A DNA stretch of 64,000 nucleotides from JASSUD01 sp031963415 (GCA_031963415.1 JASSUI010000001.1:124001-188000); one strand, 5' to 3'; positions 36,342 through 45,689 are shown, numbered from the stretch's first letter. The notes: a model not told the origin generated them from the sequence alone. Translations and numbers: made by a program.

Positions 36342-38408
36342 ATGCGCTTGCCAAACCAAACACTCTTAAGCAAATTTGTGGATAAATTCTTAATTAACAA
36401 TCTTAATCATATTGAGCAAACCGAAGCTGTTCTCGCTCAAGGTTTTGCTAAGCGTCTAAGCGCGCTGGCGAATCATTTGGGAGCTGCGGCCGCTACCAGC
36501 GAGCTGGTGAAACAAGTCGCGCTTGAAATTAGTTGTGCTACTAGCGAAGGACATGTATGCATACCCCTTGCCCCGCTAGCTGCACAGTTGAACTATGCGC
36601 TGCCCCATATGCGTGCTAGTTTGCTGGCAAGCGGTGTAGTGTGCGATGGCCGTTCAGTCGATGCCGAACTGCTACCGCTTGTATTGGATGCAGAGGACAG
36701 ATTGTATTTAGCACGTTATTACGCCTATGAACGCCGTCTAGCTCAAGCATTTATTAGACATACTGAGGCAACATCAGCCAACGTTACTGATGCGCTTTTT
36801 GAAAAAGAAGAACGTCTCTCAACTATCGAAACACCTCCTCCTTTATACAAACAACTTGCTCGTTACTTTAAAGCACCGCTTAGCGCAGAAAGTATCGATA
36901 TACAACAAGTTGCTACGGTGCTCGCTTTATCTAACTCGCTCACCATCATCAGCGGTGGACCAGGCACAGGCAAAACGACTACTGTTGTTGGCATGTTGGC
37001 GTGTTTACTTGACGCTAATCCTACGTTACGTATTGCGCTGGCAGCTCCAACTGGGCGCGCTGCGCAACGACTTGCCCAAGCGCTCGCGCTCAATACTCAC
37101 CATTTACCAAGCACTCTCGCAGCGCGCTTGCCGCGTACTGCTTCTACGCTGCATCGACTGCTTGGCAATCCTCATCTACGTAGCAATCCAAACTCAGTTC
37201 ATACCGCTTCACTGCCTTACGATGTAGTAATTGTGGATGAAGCTTCAATGCTCGATATCACGCTCGCCGTACAATTGATGGAGGCATTAGCACCCACTAC
37301 CAAGCTCATCTTACTGGGCGATAAGAATCAATTATCTGCAGTTGAAGCGGGGGCCGTATTTGCTGAACTGAGTGCGCAACCTACCTGGACTCAGCCATAT
37401 CTGCAGCGATTAGCCAATGCCCTTAACCTTAATCAAGCGAAGCTTAGTGCTGCTTTGCCCTCCGTCTCCCGTTCACTTTCTCGCTCCCAGTCTGAACAAG
37501 AATCAACCGCCACCCCATTGGCCAATTGCGTCATTTGGCTTGAGCGTAATTACCGCTTTGCCAGTGATTCAGCAATTGGCCGTTTGTCGCGCGCAATTAA
37601 TACAGGTGCAACGACAGAAATGTTGGCTGTGCTTGAAGAACAAACTAAGGATCAAGCAGAGGAACCATCAGCCGAGATCGTTTTTATTGAAGATGCTGAA
37701 ATGAGATTATCCAATCAAACATTAGCGCGACTCGCTACTGGTTTCGAGCCTTATATAAAAGCCTTGGTCGATGTGCTGCGTGATGCATCTGAAAATGATC
37801 AGCCATTCGATTGCGCGCCGCTTTTCGCTGCACTTAATCGCTATCGCGTGCTGAGTGCAACGCGCGATGGGTTACGAGGTGTAGATAGGTTGAATACGCT
37901 GCTGACTTTATCTGTGCGCCATGCGCTTAATATGCGCATTAAACCTATTTATCCGGTAACTTTAGCTTCTTCTTATCCAGATGATGTTTGGTTTGTTGGC
38001 CGCCCCGTGATGATCATGCGCAACGACTACGCATTGGAGCTTTTTAATGGTGATATTGGAATAGCACTACCTTACGGTAAGAATGCTTTACGTATTGTTT
38101 TTCCTACTCCACAGGGAGGCTGGCGCTGGTTTTCACCTGCTACCTTACCACCGCACGAAACCGCCTTTGCGATGACTGTGCATAAGTCCCAAGGCTCTGA
38201 ATTTACTTGTGCGGCGCTGGTACTGCCTACTACCCCAACTCACACGTTAACCCGCGCCCTGCTCTATACAGCAGTAACACGAGCACGAAACCAAGTTGTC
38301 TTGGTGGGGACACCCGCTATTTTGACTAATGCAGTAGCCAATCCCGCTTATCGCCACTCGGGGCTCAACACACGTTTACAAGAAGTAATCGCTACTCAAA
38401 AAAGATAA
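36342..38408 (+). CDS. recD: Exodeoxyribonuclease V alpha subunit
   Basis: The 5'-3' helicase subunit of RecBCD, which resects double-strand breaks for recombination. It has an N-terminal RecBC-interacting domain (1-190), Walker A GGPGTGKTTT near residue 205, APTGRAAQRL, Walker B VVIVDEASMLD, the LGDKNQLSAVEAGAVF motif III, WLERNYRF, and the UvrD-like C-terminus FAMTVHKSQGSEF and YTAVTRAR. The size fits RecD1 rather than the longer RecD2. recB and recC, normally adjacent, are not here. Upstream is a divergent amn. Confidence 0.92.
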   Translation: MRLPNQTLLSKFVDKFLINNLNHIEQTEAVLAQGFAKRLSALANHLGAAAATSELVKQVALEISCATSEGHVCIPLAPLAAQLNYALPHMRASLLASGVVCDGRSVDAELLPLVLDAEDRLYLARYYAYERRLAQAFIRHTEATSANVTDALFEKEERLSTIETPPPLYKQLARYFKAPLSAESIDIQQVATVLALSNSLTIISGGPGTGKTTTVVGMLACLLDANPTLRIALAAPTGRAAQRLAQALALNTHHLPSTLAARLPRTASTLHRLLGNPHLRSNPNSVHTASLPYDVVIVDEASMLDITLAVQLMEALAPTTKLILLGDKNQLSAVEAGAVFAELSAQPTWTQPYLQRLANALNLNQAKLSAALPSVSRSLSRSQSEQESTATPLANCVIWLERNYRFASDSAIGRLSRAINTGATTEMLAVLEEQTKDQAEEPSAEIVFIEDAEMRLSNQTLARLATGFEPYIKALVDVLRDASENDQPFDCAPLFAALNRYRVLSATRDGLRGVDRLNTLLTLSVRHALNMRIKPIYPVTLASSYPDDVWFVGRPVMIMRNDYALELFNGDIGIALPYGKNALRIVFPTPQGGWRWFSPATLPPHETAFAMTVHKSQGSEFTCAALVLPTTPTHTLTRALLYTAVTRARNQVVLVGTPAILTNAVANPAYRHSGLNTRLQEVIATQKR

Positions 38409-38414
38409 TAAAAA

Positions 38415-38479
38415 AGCGCTGAATAAATTAAAAGCAAGACAGGCGCTTACGCCCTCTCTCTTTCAATTAGTTCAGCGCT
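38415..38479. terminator. Palindromic terminator between recD and the outer-membrane gene
   Basis: AGCGCTGAATAAATTAAAAG (38415-38434) mirrors CTTTCAATTAGTTCAGCGCT (38460-38479) with a few mismatches. It lies between converging genes, where it could stop transcription from both sides. The arm is shared with the palindrome after ribE. Confidence 0.55.
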
Positions 38480-38544
38480 GAAATTGTTTAAGCAGTGCTA
38501 AAAAGGCCAGTTAAGCTGGCTCTGAAATAAATTTGATTAAGCTA

Positions 38545-39393
38545 TTACCAATGCAACACAACACCCACTTTCCAAGCATGATCGAGCGAGTCTTGATTGA
38601 AGCCACGCTTGTAGCCGAGCATCAATTCGACATCTTCGCTTGGGCTATAAACTACACCAAGCCCAGCAAAGTGTTCAAAGCGTAAGATATTTGGGTCGTT
38701 GTTGCTGTCATAACCATAATCCGCACCAAATTTTGTTTTTGGATTTAACTGATAATACATACCGCCTGAGATATTCCAAAGATTGCGGCGATCTCCAGCC
38801 ACATTGTTATTGCGCATATAACCTGTATTCAACATCCAAGTCACTTTGCCCACTTCATATTGCACCAAACCAACTGCACGGTAAGTTCCTCGCCCATTGC
38901 CTAAGCCCTTTTCTTCATCAGCTGTTGGCAAAGTCATTGAAGGTGCAAACGCGAGAGTCAGTCCATTTTTATCATATAAACGCCACTTTAAATTCAACGA
39001 AGGATCATTCATGCCGCGTGCCCATGGCTCTCCATCTTCGCCTAAATGCTGATAAGGCATCGTGAAGGAAATTTGCACATTATCGCTAATCCCATAACTT
39101 AACTCTGGCGTAAAAACACGCTCACGGCTTGTTATAAAGCTTGAGGCTTCAGCAGTTACCTCTAATTGCCACTTATCTTTACCTACCAAATCCGTATCGT
39201 CGGTCGTCAGTACCCCAGCAACAGAAACTGCCGAACGCGTCATAAAAAGAACTAAAAAAACTAACGCAAGCGCCTTTAAAAAGCGCAAGGCTAAAGCTAA
39301 ATGCACCGTTTGACGAGCTACGTTGCGGTGAGCAACTTGCCGCAAACTAAACGCTTTAACACGAGCCAATAACGCACGGCTTATGGAAAACAT
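38545..39393 (-). CDS. Outer-membrane beta-barrel, phenol-degradation MetA-like transporter family
   Basis: A basic N-terminus leads into a hydrophobic segment (LKALALVFLVLFMTRSAVSVAG, about residues 38-60), which I read as a long signal peptide. Alternating strands follow (ELSYGISDNVQISFTMPYQHLG, LNLKWRLYDKNGLTLAFAPSM, HAWKVGVVLHW at the C-terminus ending in aromatic W), typical of the MetA-pathway of phenol degradation outer-membrane family. The start at ATG 39393 is supported by AAAGGATC upstream; an ATG at 39474 adds 27 residues without a site. A Fur-like box lies about 125 bp upstream, so iron control is likely. The substrate is unknown. Confidence 0.75.
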   Translation of the reverse strand: MFSISRALLARVKAFSLRQVAHRNVARQTVHLALALRFLKALALVFLVLFMTRSAVSVAGVLTTDDTDLVGKDKWQLEVTAEASSFITSRERVFTPELSYGISDNVQISFTMPYQHLGEDGEPWARGMNDPSLNLKWRLYDKNGLTLAFAPSMTLPTADEEKGLGNGRGTYRAVGLVQYEVGKVTWMLNTGYMRNNNVAGDRRNLWNISGGMYYQLNPKTKFGADYGYDSNNDPNILRFEHFAGLGVVYSPSEDVELMLGYKRGFNQDSLDHAWKVGVVLHW

Positions 39394-39515
39394 CAGTGAT
39401 CCTTTAAAAAATTTTAGGGTTGAAAAAGAACGCAACAAAGCGAATGCGCATCGATATAACTCGATGCGCATCAACTAAGAAATAGAGCTAGTAGAGATGA
39501 TAAAGACTATCAAAT

Positions 39516-39534
39516 GTTAATGAGAATTATTATA
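39516..39534. promoter_or_regulatory. Putative Fur box
   Basis: GTTAATGAGAATTATTATA matches the classical 19-base Fur consensus GATAATGATAATCATTATC at 15 of 19 positions by hand count. It lies in the 520 bp divergent region, 123 bases upstream of the outer-membrane gene (-) and 380 bases upstream of the gene at 39914 (+); the former is the more likely target. Confidence 0.5.
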
Positions 39535-39913
39535 TATAAAAACCGAATGACGCACTTAAATACTTAACTTGAATGACTTACCCTGAGATAAGGAGTATCG
39601 GCACGCTCTGCCATAACACACCTACGAACATTAGATGGAGGATAGGCATAAAAGCTTGTGCCTTTTCGCCTTTGATTTGCTTAGGTTGTGCTCGCTAAAT
39701 TGATCACCTTTTACACCATCTGCATCTATAGAGCGCAAGCTTTTAACGCAACTGAGACAAGGTTTTTACCCCAAAAGAAAAAGCTAAATATTCAGGTACT
39801 TGACTGATACGGAGTTAGAGCTTTCTTAGTAATCTTTGCCCTGTGTAAATGAATCTCTTATCGGCCATCCTATTAGTGTAATTAGGTGACCTCAGAAAGA
39901 AGAAGGAAAGGTT

Positions 39914-41554
39914 ATGCTTTATCCTTGCAGCAGTAATACAAAGCCGGTTTTTGTAAAAACCGCTAATGCCCCCTCCCCCGCAGGAAAGCCTGCTCTCCCA
40001 AGCATTCCTTTTTCTGAGGAAGAACTTAAAGTACTAAATGCAGCCGAGCCAAGTTTTTGCCGAGACTTTCTTGGGCCTTTTATTCCTACCAGGAAAGACG
40101 TTCTAGATAAGGCAAAGATCCAAGAAGAAGACGCCAGTGACCCCTTTGTTAAGCTTTTAGTTCATAGTGAAAGTACTGCTTTATGCAATTTAAGGCTTTC
40201 TACTGGAGGGCCAAGAACGGTAGAGATATCTGACAAAGCTTTAGAGACAACAGAAGTAAGAGAGGTACTTGAAACCGGTGACTCTTACGTGGTGACTGCC
40301 TCTGAAGATGCGGTTATTCATAAACTTAGAGACGTCGGTACTAAGTTAGACACGCTATATAGAACTCATTTTTATAATAAAAATGACTTAACGCACGAGC
40401 GTAGAAGAAAAGATCTGGAGTTATACTTAAACGCTCGACAGTGCATTAGAGACATTCATATTACTTATCTGCAAGAGCAAGAAGATAAAAGTCCTGACGA
40501 AGATTATGTGGAGATGTTCACCGCAAGTAGCTCTCATACGCAGCAACCAGCTATACCACAAGCCTCCATCACTGAAATTGTAGACGAATCGGCAGAGTTA
40601 AAAGCAATTGAAGGATCGGAGCGTGCCTCCCCTTCCTCTATTAAAAGGACGCCCTCTTATAGCAAACAGGTATCTGTTAAGTCGTATAATGATGCATTAA
40701 AAGCCTTTGATACCTTTGCCACTCAAGGGATCGCCATCGAGGAGCTCAAGGACTCTGGTAATGGGTTTATAGATAAAATTTATAGCTTTTTATCCAGCAT
40801 AGGTGGCTTTGACTTTTCTGCTAAGCTTGGCTTAGCAATTGGAGGCCCATTTGGGTCGCTAATTGCAGGTTCGGTACATTTTCTATTAAAGTTCGGAATA
40901 TTTGCGAAGAAACGCCAACTAGATTTACAAGTCGCGTTTAGGAAAGAATTACAATCAGTTTTATTAGGGGTTAATATGCCTAGACCAACCGAGGCAGTTA
41001 CTAATCAAAATTTTGCTTGGACTGCAGGGCAGCTTAATGGTAGCTTGCAAAGATTGGCGAACTCACAAATGAGCCGCGAGGAATTTACCTCGATGGGTGA
41101 GGAGCTCGTTTCAAAAGTAGAACAAACGGTACAACGAACCGTAGAGCAAACGTTTAAAAAATCGGTAGAGCAACTTACTTATCGTCGGTCTTCAGTCGAT
41201 TCCCTGTCTTCGCATACTTCTGGCTTCTCAACCGGCTCCCCCTCTTCATTTGATTCATCGATTTTCGATAATATGGAGAATGTAAGAAGTGGGAGGCCAG
41301 CACAGCTTTCTTCCTCTCCTAATCTTTCAGTTGAGCAAATAGTCTCTCGCTCTCCTAGCCCTATTGATAGAGTTCTTACGCCTGAGCTTGAAAGACTCCA
41401 AAAACTTGAAGAAGAAAATAAAGCGCTTCAGGAAAAGCTAGAAGCGCAGGGAAAAACTTTGAGCCAAGTAAATGAAGAAGTTGGTGAGTTAAAGAGTATG
41501 ATACAACAAGGATTTGCAGCTATCTTAGCTGCCCAACAGCCGAAAACAAACTAA
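39914..41554 (+). CDS. Hypothetical protein with hydrophobic core and C-terminal coiled coil
   Basis: Unrecognised, 546 residues. The N-terminal part is a low-complexity leader (residues 1-30, PAGKPALPSIPF), followed by a helical, charged region. A glycine-rich hydrophobic stretch at about 295-330 (FDFSAKLGLAIGGPFGSLIAGSVHFLLKFG) could insert in a membrane. A Ser-rich linker (SVDSLSSHTSGFSTGSPSSF) leads into a C-terminal coiled coil (about 490-540, ELERLQKLEEENKALQEKLE). AAGGAAAGG precedes the ATG. No signal peptide. A perfect terminator follows. The layout resembles secreted translocator or effector proteins, but no family is recognised. Confidence 0.6.
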   Translation: MLYPCSSNTKPVFVKTANAPSPAGKPALPSIPFSEEELKVLNAAEPSFCRDFLGPFIPTRKDVLDKAKIQEEDASDPFVKLLVHSESTALCNLRLSTGGPRTVEISDKALETTEVREVLETGDSYVVTASEDAVIHKLRDVGTKLDTLYRTHFYNKNDLTHERRRKDLELYLNARQCIRDIHITYLQEQEDKSPDEDYVEMFTASSSHTQQPAIPQASITEIVDESAELKAIEGSERASPSSIKRTPSYSKQVSVKSYNDALKAFDTFATQGIAIEELKDSGNGFIDKIYSFLSSIGGFDFSAKLGLAIGGPFGSLIAGSVHFLLKFGIFAKKRQLDLQVAFRKELQSVLLGVNMPRPTEAVTNQNFAWTAGQLNGSLQRLANSQMSREEFTSMGEELVSKVEQTVQRTVEQTFKKSVEQLTYRRSSVDSLSSHTSGFSTGSPSSFDSSIFDNMENVRSGRPAQLSSSPNLSVEQIVSRSPSPIDRVLTPELERLQKLEEENKALQEKLEAQGKTLSQVNEEVGELKSMIQQGFAAILAAQQPKTN

Positions 41555-41620
41555 GTCATTCTTCATTGAGGCTAAAAAAAAAGATAACTCTCCTCTTATA
41601 ATACAGGCTGTTGCGCATAG

Positions 41621-41653
41621 AGCCCCCTATCTTAATATTTAAGGTAGGGGGCT
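41621..41653. terminator. Strong bidirectional terminator
   Basis: AGCCCCCTATCTTAA (41621-41635) pairs with TTAAGGTAGGGGGCT (41639-41653), 15 base pairs with a single wobble and a 3-base loop. T-rich sequence follows on the plus strand and A-rich sequence precedes it. It separates the converging gene at 39914 (+) and the porin (-). Confidence 0.85.
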
Positions 41654-41738
41654 TTCTATTTGCTGCGATTGAGTTAGTACGCCTCTTCAAATCTACCGCA
41701 CTCTCGCAGCAATTTGAGAAAACGCACCAGGTCAATTA

Positions 41739-42920
41739 CTAGAACATCACTCTCAGACCCGCATTCACAAGCGTTTGTGAATTTTTAGTTGAAGGATCTG
41801 CGCCATTAATAGCAGCGACAACTGGCCTACCCGATGCATAATTACCATTAGCTTTCTGATAAGCAGCAAGGCCATAAATGCTTACAGATTTAGAAAGTGC
41901 TTGGGTTAAGCTAACGGTAACTTGATGATATCTCGCTTTATTATCGTTAATTTTATTGGTCCAGGTATAGTTATAAGCTACCAATCCAACCAAGCCTGGG
42001 GTAAAGCGATAAGCAACATTTGCTTCAGCATTTTGGAAAATAGGGGTTGCGGTTATTGTTCCGCCATTCACTGCAATCGCTGAGTTTTTCAACTCCGTTC
42101 TGCTGTAGTTAAGACCAGCGCTCACCCCACCAAAATCTACCATACCGCCTGCACTCATAATTTGCAGCGTTGTTGCGTTCACGTAATCGCCGTAAACCGG
42201 GTTTGTTGTAAGCTTACCTGCTTGACCCTCATCCCAAAAATACGAATTGGCTGGATTTTTTGCATTTAAATAAGCGGCACCTAAAGCAACCGGACCATTT
42301 GTATAACCTACACCCGCTGACCAGATTTGGTATGTCGCGATGTGTCCAGGCTCGCCATCCAGCATATATGCACCACCAAAGCTTAAGCCTTGATAGTTAT
42401 TGCTCGTATATTTAATAGACCTATCTAAGCGACGGCTGTTATTAAAGTTATCGATATCACCTGGATGAGCGGCGTATGAACCTGCCCAACGGCCTTCTGT
42501 CGATGATTGGCTAGCGAAACCAGCGGCAGTCAAGGGGCTGATAAAATCAGCGATAGAGTCATATTGACGACCAATCGTTAACGTACCGAAATCACTGCTA
42601 AGCCCCACAAAAGCTTGCCGTCCAAAAATCTTTTTGTTTTGCAATTGATAGCCGGTATTCACATCAAAGCCACTTTCCAAAGCAAAAACCGCCTTCAGGC
42701 CACTACCAAGATCTTGCGTGCCGCGTAGACCCCAGTAACTACCTTGTGTGCTAACGCCAGCGAAGGAGAACTTCGATTTACCGTCACCCTCAGGGCTTTT
42801 AACATTGCTTACATAATTGAGGCCGGTATCAACCAAACCGAATAAAGTCACGCTACTTTCAGCTTGAGCAGCGCTAGCAAACATGCTTAAAGCGGCGAGA
42901 GCAAAAAACGATTTTTTCAT
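41739..42920 (-). CDS. General porin, Burkholderia OpcP-like (Gram-negative porin family)
   Basis: Trimeric outer-membrane channel for small solutes. The signal peptide is MKKSFFALAALSMFASAAQA, then the mature start ESSVTLFGLVDTGLNYV, the PEFGG-like constriction features (YWGLRGTQDLGSGLKAVFALESGFD, FGRQAFVGLSSDFGTLTIGRQYD) and the C-terminal strand NAGLRVMF ending in phenylalanine. All are hallmarks of betaproteobacterial porins. I chose ATG 42920, where GGAG is nine bases upstream, over the ATG at 42935. The gene lies just left of the IS3 insertion; 470 bp of upstream sequence contain no further recognisable feature. Confidence 0.93.
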   Translation of the reverse strand: MKKSFFALAALSMFASAAQAESSVTLFGLVDTGLNYVSNVKSPEGDGKSKFSFAGVSTQGSYWGLRGTQDLGSGLKAVFALESGFDVNTGYQLQNKKIFGRQAFVGLSSDFGTLTIGRQYDSIADFISPLTAAGFASQSSTEGRWAGSYAAHPGDIDNFNNSRRLDRSIKYTSNNYQGLSFGGAYMLDGEPGHIATYQIWSAGVGYTNGPVALGAAYLNAKNPANSYFWDEGQAGKLTTNPVYGDYVNATTLQIMSAGGMVDFGGVSAGLNYSRTELKNSAIAVNGGTITATPIFQNAEANVAYRFTPGLVGLVAYNYTWTNKINDNKARYHQVTVSLTQALSKSVSIYGLAAYQKANGNYASGRPVVAAINGADPSTKNSQTLVNAGLRVMF

Positions 42921-43389
42921 TAAGTCATACTCCAAAAAAATGGGGATTCGGTTTTGTTGGCAGAGAAGGCAATAACGTCTTCTGCATCTCTGACTTTTTT
43001 AGAGACCGTTCATATGCTTGTAGGCACGTTTAAAACGGGTTCTAAAATTTATTTCATAAATGCTCAAAACAACCAACACAGAGCAAAAACAAAACAAACT
43101 ACAAGGCTGTCACTTAGAATCAACAGATAACAGGCATACCTAATCTTCGTCTAGGCACGCTGGTTCTTGGAGGATTTTACTTAGCCGCGTTTTTTCTACT
43201 ATCGGCCAATGCGCTAACGACATGTCAGACATTGATGAAATAGGGATTAAGAGAAAAGGTGATGCTTCAGACAGAAAATTTGCTTCCCTCCTCAGAAAGA
43301 ATTCTTGCCGGAGTAAATATAGCTGCTCTTATTGATATAAATTAGATGCGGGTCTATAAATTGTAATAATCGCGATTTGCTCTAACGTC
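42921..43389. other. Intergenic region upstream of the porin
   Basis: 470 bp between the porin start and the left end of the IS3 element. It must hold the porin promoter; OmpR-type sites are possible but I could not assign any. No reading frame or RNA gene is visible. Confidence 0.4.
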
Positions 43390-43447
43390 TGACCTTGCCC
43401 TCCTAAAACGTATCCCTTGAGAGATAATTACCCTCAAGGAGCAAGTC

Positions 43448-43744
43448 ATGAAAGAGCACTCAAAGCGATCGCGGTACACCCTAGAATTCAAGCAAGAAGC
43501 GTTACGACTGATCAATACAGGTCAAAGCGTAGCGTCGGTAAGCAGGCTTCTTGAGATAGCCAATCAGACGCTATTTAACTGGGTTAAAGCAGATCAAACA
43601 GGACGTCTAAGTGGCACTCGGAGCAAGGCAGTTAGCGCTGAGCAAATGGAGATATCGCGTTTACGTGCGGAACTGGCTCGCACCAAGATGGAGCGAGATA
43701 TATTAAAAAAAGCGACGGCGTACTTCGCCAAGGAGTCGGTGTGA
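43448..43744 (+). CDS. IS3-family transposase OrfA
   Basis: 98 residues: an HTH_Tnp_1 domain (RYTLEFKQEALRLINTGQSVASVSRLLE) followed by a leucine-zipper-like helix (EQMEISRLRAELARTKMERDILKKA). It binds the element ends and, when fused to OrfB by -1 frameshifting, gives the active transposase. A run of seven A followed by G (43705-43712) near the end is the likely slippage site. A good AAGGAG ribosome binding site precedes the ATG. Its stop overlaps the GTG of orfB. Confidence 0.93.
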   Translation: MKEHSKRSRYTLEFKQEALRLINTGQSVASVSRLLEIANQTLFNWVKADQTGRLSGTRSKAVSAEQMEISRLRAELARTKMERDILKKATAYFAKESV

Positions 43745-44427
43745 AGTACGCGTTTATCAGCCATCACCCTCATTGTTGGCCGCTAGCGGTGCAATGCAAA
43801 GTATTGGGTGTTAGCCTAAGTGGTTATCATCAACATCGGCAAAGGCAAACCCATTGCACAGGCCCTAGGCGGCGTCTAAGTGAAGCAGCACTCCTCGTTC
43901 ATATCAGGGCAGTTCACATGCAATCCAAAGGCGAATACGGTTGGCCGCGCGTGTGGCGGGCTTTGCTGGCACAAGGCCAATGTGTTGGCAAAGAGCGGGT
44001 TCGAAAGCAAATGGTCAAGCATGGTATCAGTGGTAGACATAAGCGCCGCTACAGAGTCATCACGACTGATTCTCATCACCACCTGCCTGTTGCGCCCAAT
44101 TTGCTAGCACGTGACTTTACAGCGAGCCAGCCTAATCAAGTTTGGACGACCGACATTACCTTCATTCCCACCGCACAAGGCTGGCTGTATTTTACGGTAA
44201 TACTCGATTTATTCAGTCGGCAGATAGTCGGCTGGTCGATGAAACCGCATATGAAGGCAGAACTCGTCACTGATGCGCTACGCATGGCTTGGTTTAGACG
44301 TTGTCCTGGCAAGGGACTCATCATACACAGCGATCAAGGAAGCCAATATTGCAGTACGCTATTCCAAGATGCGCTTAAGGCTTATGGCATGCGCTGCTCA
44401 ATGAGCAGGCGTGGCGACTGTTGGGAC
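43741..44427 (+). pseudogene. IS3 transposase OrfB, 5' fragment
   Basis: The DDE integrase part of the IS3 transposase. Two of three catalytic acidic residues are present (VWTTDITFIP and IIHSDQGSQYCS). The coding sequence runs correctly to SMSRRGDCWD and then enters the IS110 left end; the third residue (Glu in PTESLWGSLKS) is in the 3' fragment at 45702. Translation continues 25 codons into foreign sequence to a stop at 44502. The product is therefore inactive. Confidence 0.9.
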
Positions 44428-44441
44428 ACTCAATCTAGAAT

Positions 44442-44590
44442 TGCTTCTGAACGTCAGACCGATCTGACCCGTGCTGGGATTGGCAAGTTGCCTTTGCGTT
44501 GACCTGTCGATTGGATTCTGACGTTCCCCGAGTATTGCCGGGCCTGACTTCAGTGACCTAATAGGAGCTTTGTTCTGCACCGTGAGTGTC
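44442..44590 (+). ncRNA. Candidate IS110 bridge RNA (guide RNA), boundaries approximate
   Basis: In IS621-type elements a bridge RNA has a target-binding and a donor-binding loop, each with left and right guides. Here TGCTGGGA (44472-44479) equals the target's left flank TGTTGGGA at 7 of 8 positions, and GCGTTG (44496-44501) is the exact reverse complement of the target's right flank CAACGC. A small hairpin GGCA-AGT-TGCC lies between them. ATAGGAGC (44561-44568) equals the element's right end (45691-45698), and TGAGTG (44583-44588) is the reverse complement of its left end CACTCA. Both right guides end in TG, pairing with core CA. A GTCAGA-CCGA-TCTGAC stem (44453-44468) precedes. Confidence 0.75.
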
Positions 44591-44636
44591 CTGTCCTGCG
44601 ATTGGGGTTGGCGATGCGCCAACTACAAAGGACACT
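44585..44636 (+). promoter_or_regulatory. Leader hairpin masking the transposase ribosome binding site
   Basis: AGTGTCCT (44585-44592) pairs with AGGACACT (44629-44636). Inside, GTTGGCG (44607-44613) pairs with CGCCAAC (44617-44623). The AAAGGA ribosome binding site of the transposase is in the right outer arm and would be sequestered. The left arm overlaps the right donor guide (44583-44588), so guide use and transposase translation might exclude each other. Confidence 0.5.
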
Positions 44637-44639
44637 TCG

Positions 44640-45689
44640 ATGGATACAAATGAAATCATTCTGGGCGTTGATACCCACCTGGATACCCATGTTGGGGCTG
44701 TGATCAGCGAGACAGGAAAGCTTCTCGGGACGTTATCAATCCCCACAAATAAAGAAGGATATTTTGAACTGCTGACCTGGGCAAATTCTTTTGGATTGAT
44801 CCGGTGTGCGGGAGTTGAAGGCACAGGAACATATGGCGCGGGATTGACCCATGTACTGCGCGATCATGAGATTGCTGTCTTTGAAGTCAACCGGCCAGAT
44901 CGCTCAACGCGTCGGTTGAAAGGCAAGTCTGATCCCACTGACGCCGAAAATGCCGCACGCGCAGTACTTGCCGGTAAGGCAACCGCTATTCCAAAAGAAC
45001 AATCCGGTGCGGCTGAAGCGATGCGTACGATTTGCGTAGCTAGACGCAGTGCGGTAAAAGCCAAAACTCAGGCTATCAACCAGCTGCGAGCGATGCTGGT
45101 TAGCGCCCCTCAAGATGTACGCGATCGTCTGCTGAAAGTGAAAACTGCAGAATGTGTGAATGGCTGCGTGCGTCTTCGATCATTAGGTAAAACGCCCATG
45201 TTACAGACATTAACCGACACATTGCGGCTGCTGGCTAAGCGATGGTTGATGTTGGCAGACGAGCTTAAAGTGCTGGACGCAATGCTTGACAAGTTAACGG
45301 GACAATTTGCAAAGCGAATGCGCGAACAATTTGGCGTGGGGCCACAGACGGCCGCAACATTGATAACGGTAGCGGGTGACAATCCTGAACGCTTGAAAAA
45401 CGAAGCGGCATTAGCAGCGCTATGTGGGACAAGCCCACTGCAGGCGTCATCAGGCAAAACGATCCGGCATCGATTGAACCGGGGAGGAGACCGCTCAGCA
45501 AACAATGCCCTCTGGACGATTGCTATGGTCCGAATGCGCAGCGATCTGCGTACAAAACGATATGTTGATCGTCGAACGAAGGAAGGCTTGTCTAATAAGG
45601 AAATTCATCGTTGTCTAAAGCGGTATATTGTGAGGGAATTATTTCCTCTCATCGTTGCGGATTTGGCTGATACCAAGTCTCCCACTTGA
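44640..45689 (+). CDS. IS110-family transposase (recombinase)
   Basis: 349 residues. The N-terminal RuvC-like DEDD domain has ILGVDTHLDTHVG, GVEGTGTYGAGL and DPTDAENAARAV. The C-terminal transposase_20 domain has PQTAATLITVAGDNPERL and the catalytic-serine region CGTSPLQASSGKTIRHRLNRGGDR. Together they form the guide-RNA-directed recombinase of the IS110 family. ATG 44640 follows AAAGGA; an upstream in-frame codon at 44586 lies in the bridge-RNA region. The frame is intact, so the element may be active. Confidence 0.93.
   Translation: MDTNEIILGVDTHLDTHVGAVISETGKLLGTLSIPTNKEGYFELLTWANSFGLIRCAGVEGTGTYGAGLTHVLRDHEIAVFEVNRPDRSTRRLKGKSDPTDAENAARAVLAGKATAIPKEQSGAAEAMRTICVARRSAVKAKTQAINQLRAMLVSAPQDVRDRLLKVKTAECVNGCVRLRSLGKTPMLQTLTDTLRLLAKRWLMLADELKVLDAMLDKLTGQFAKRMREQFGVGPQTAATLITVAGDNPERLKNEAALAALCGTSPLQASSGKTIRHRLNRGGDRSANNALWTIAMVRMRSDLRTKRYVDRRTKEGLSNKEIHRCLKRYIVRELFPLIVADLADTKSPT

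Noticed and set aside
43876..44082. Minus-strand frames inside IS3 and IS110 transposase genes (also 44398-44622, 44558-44824, 45110-45505)
   Set aside because: Antisense shadows of well-supported transposase genes.
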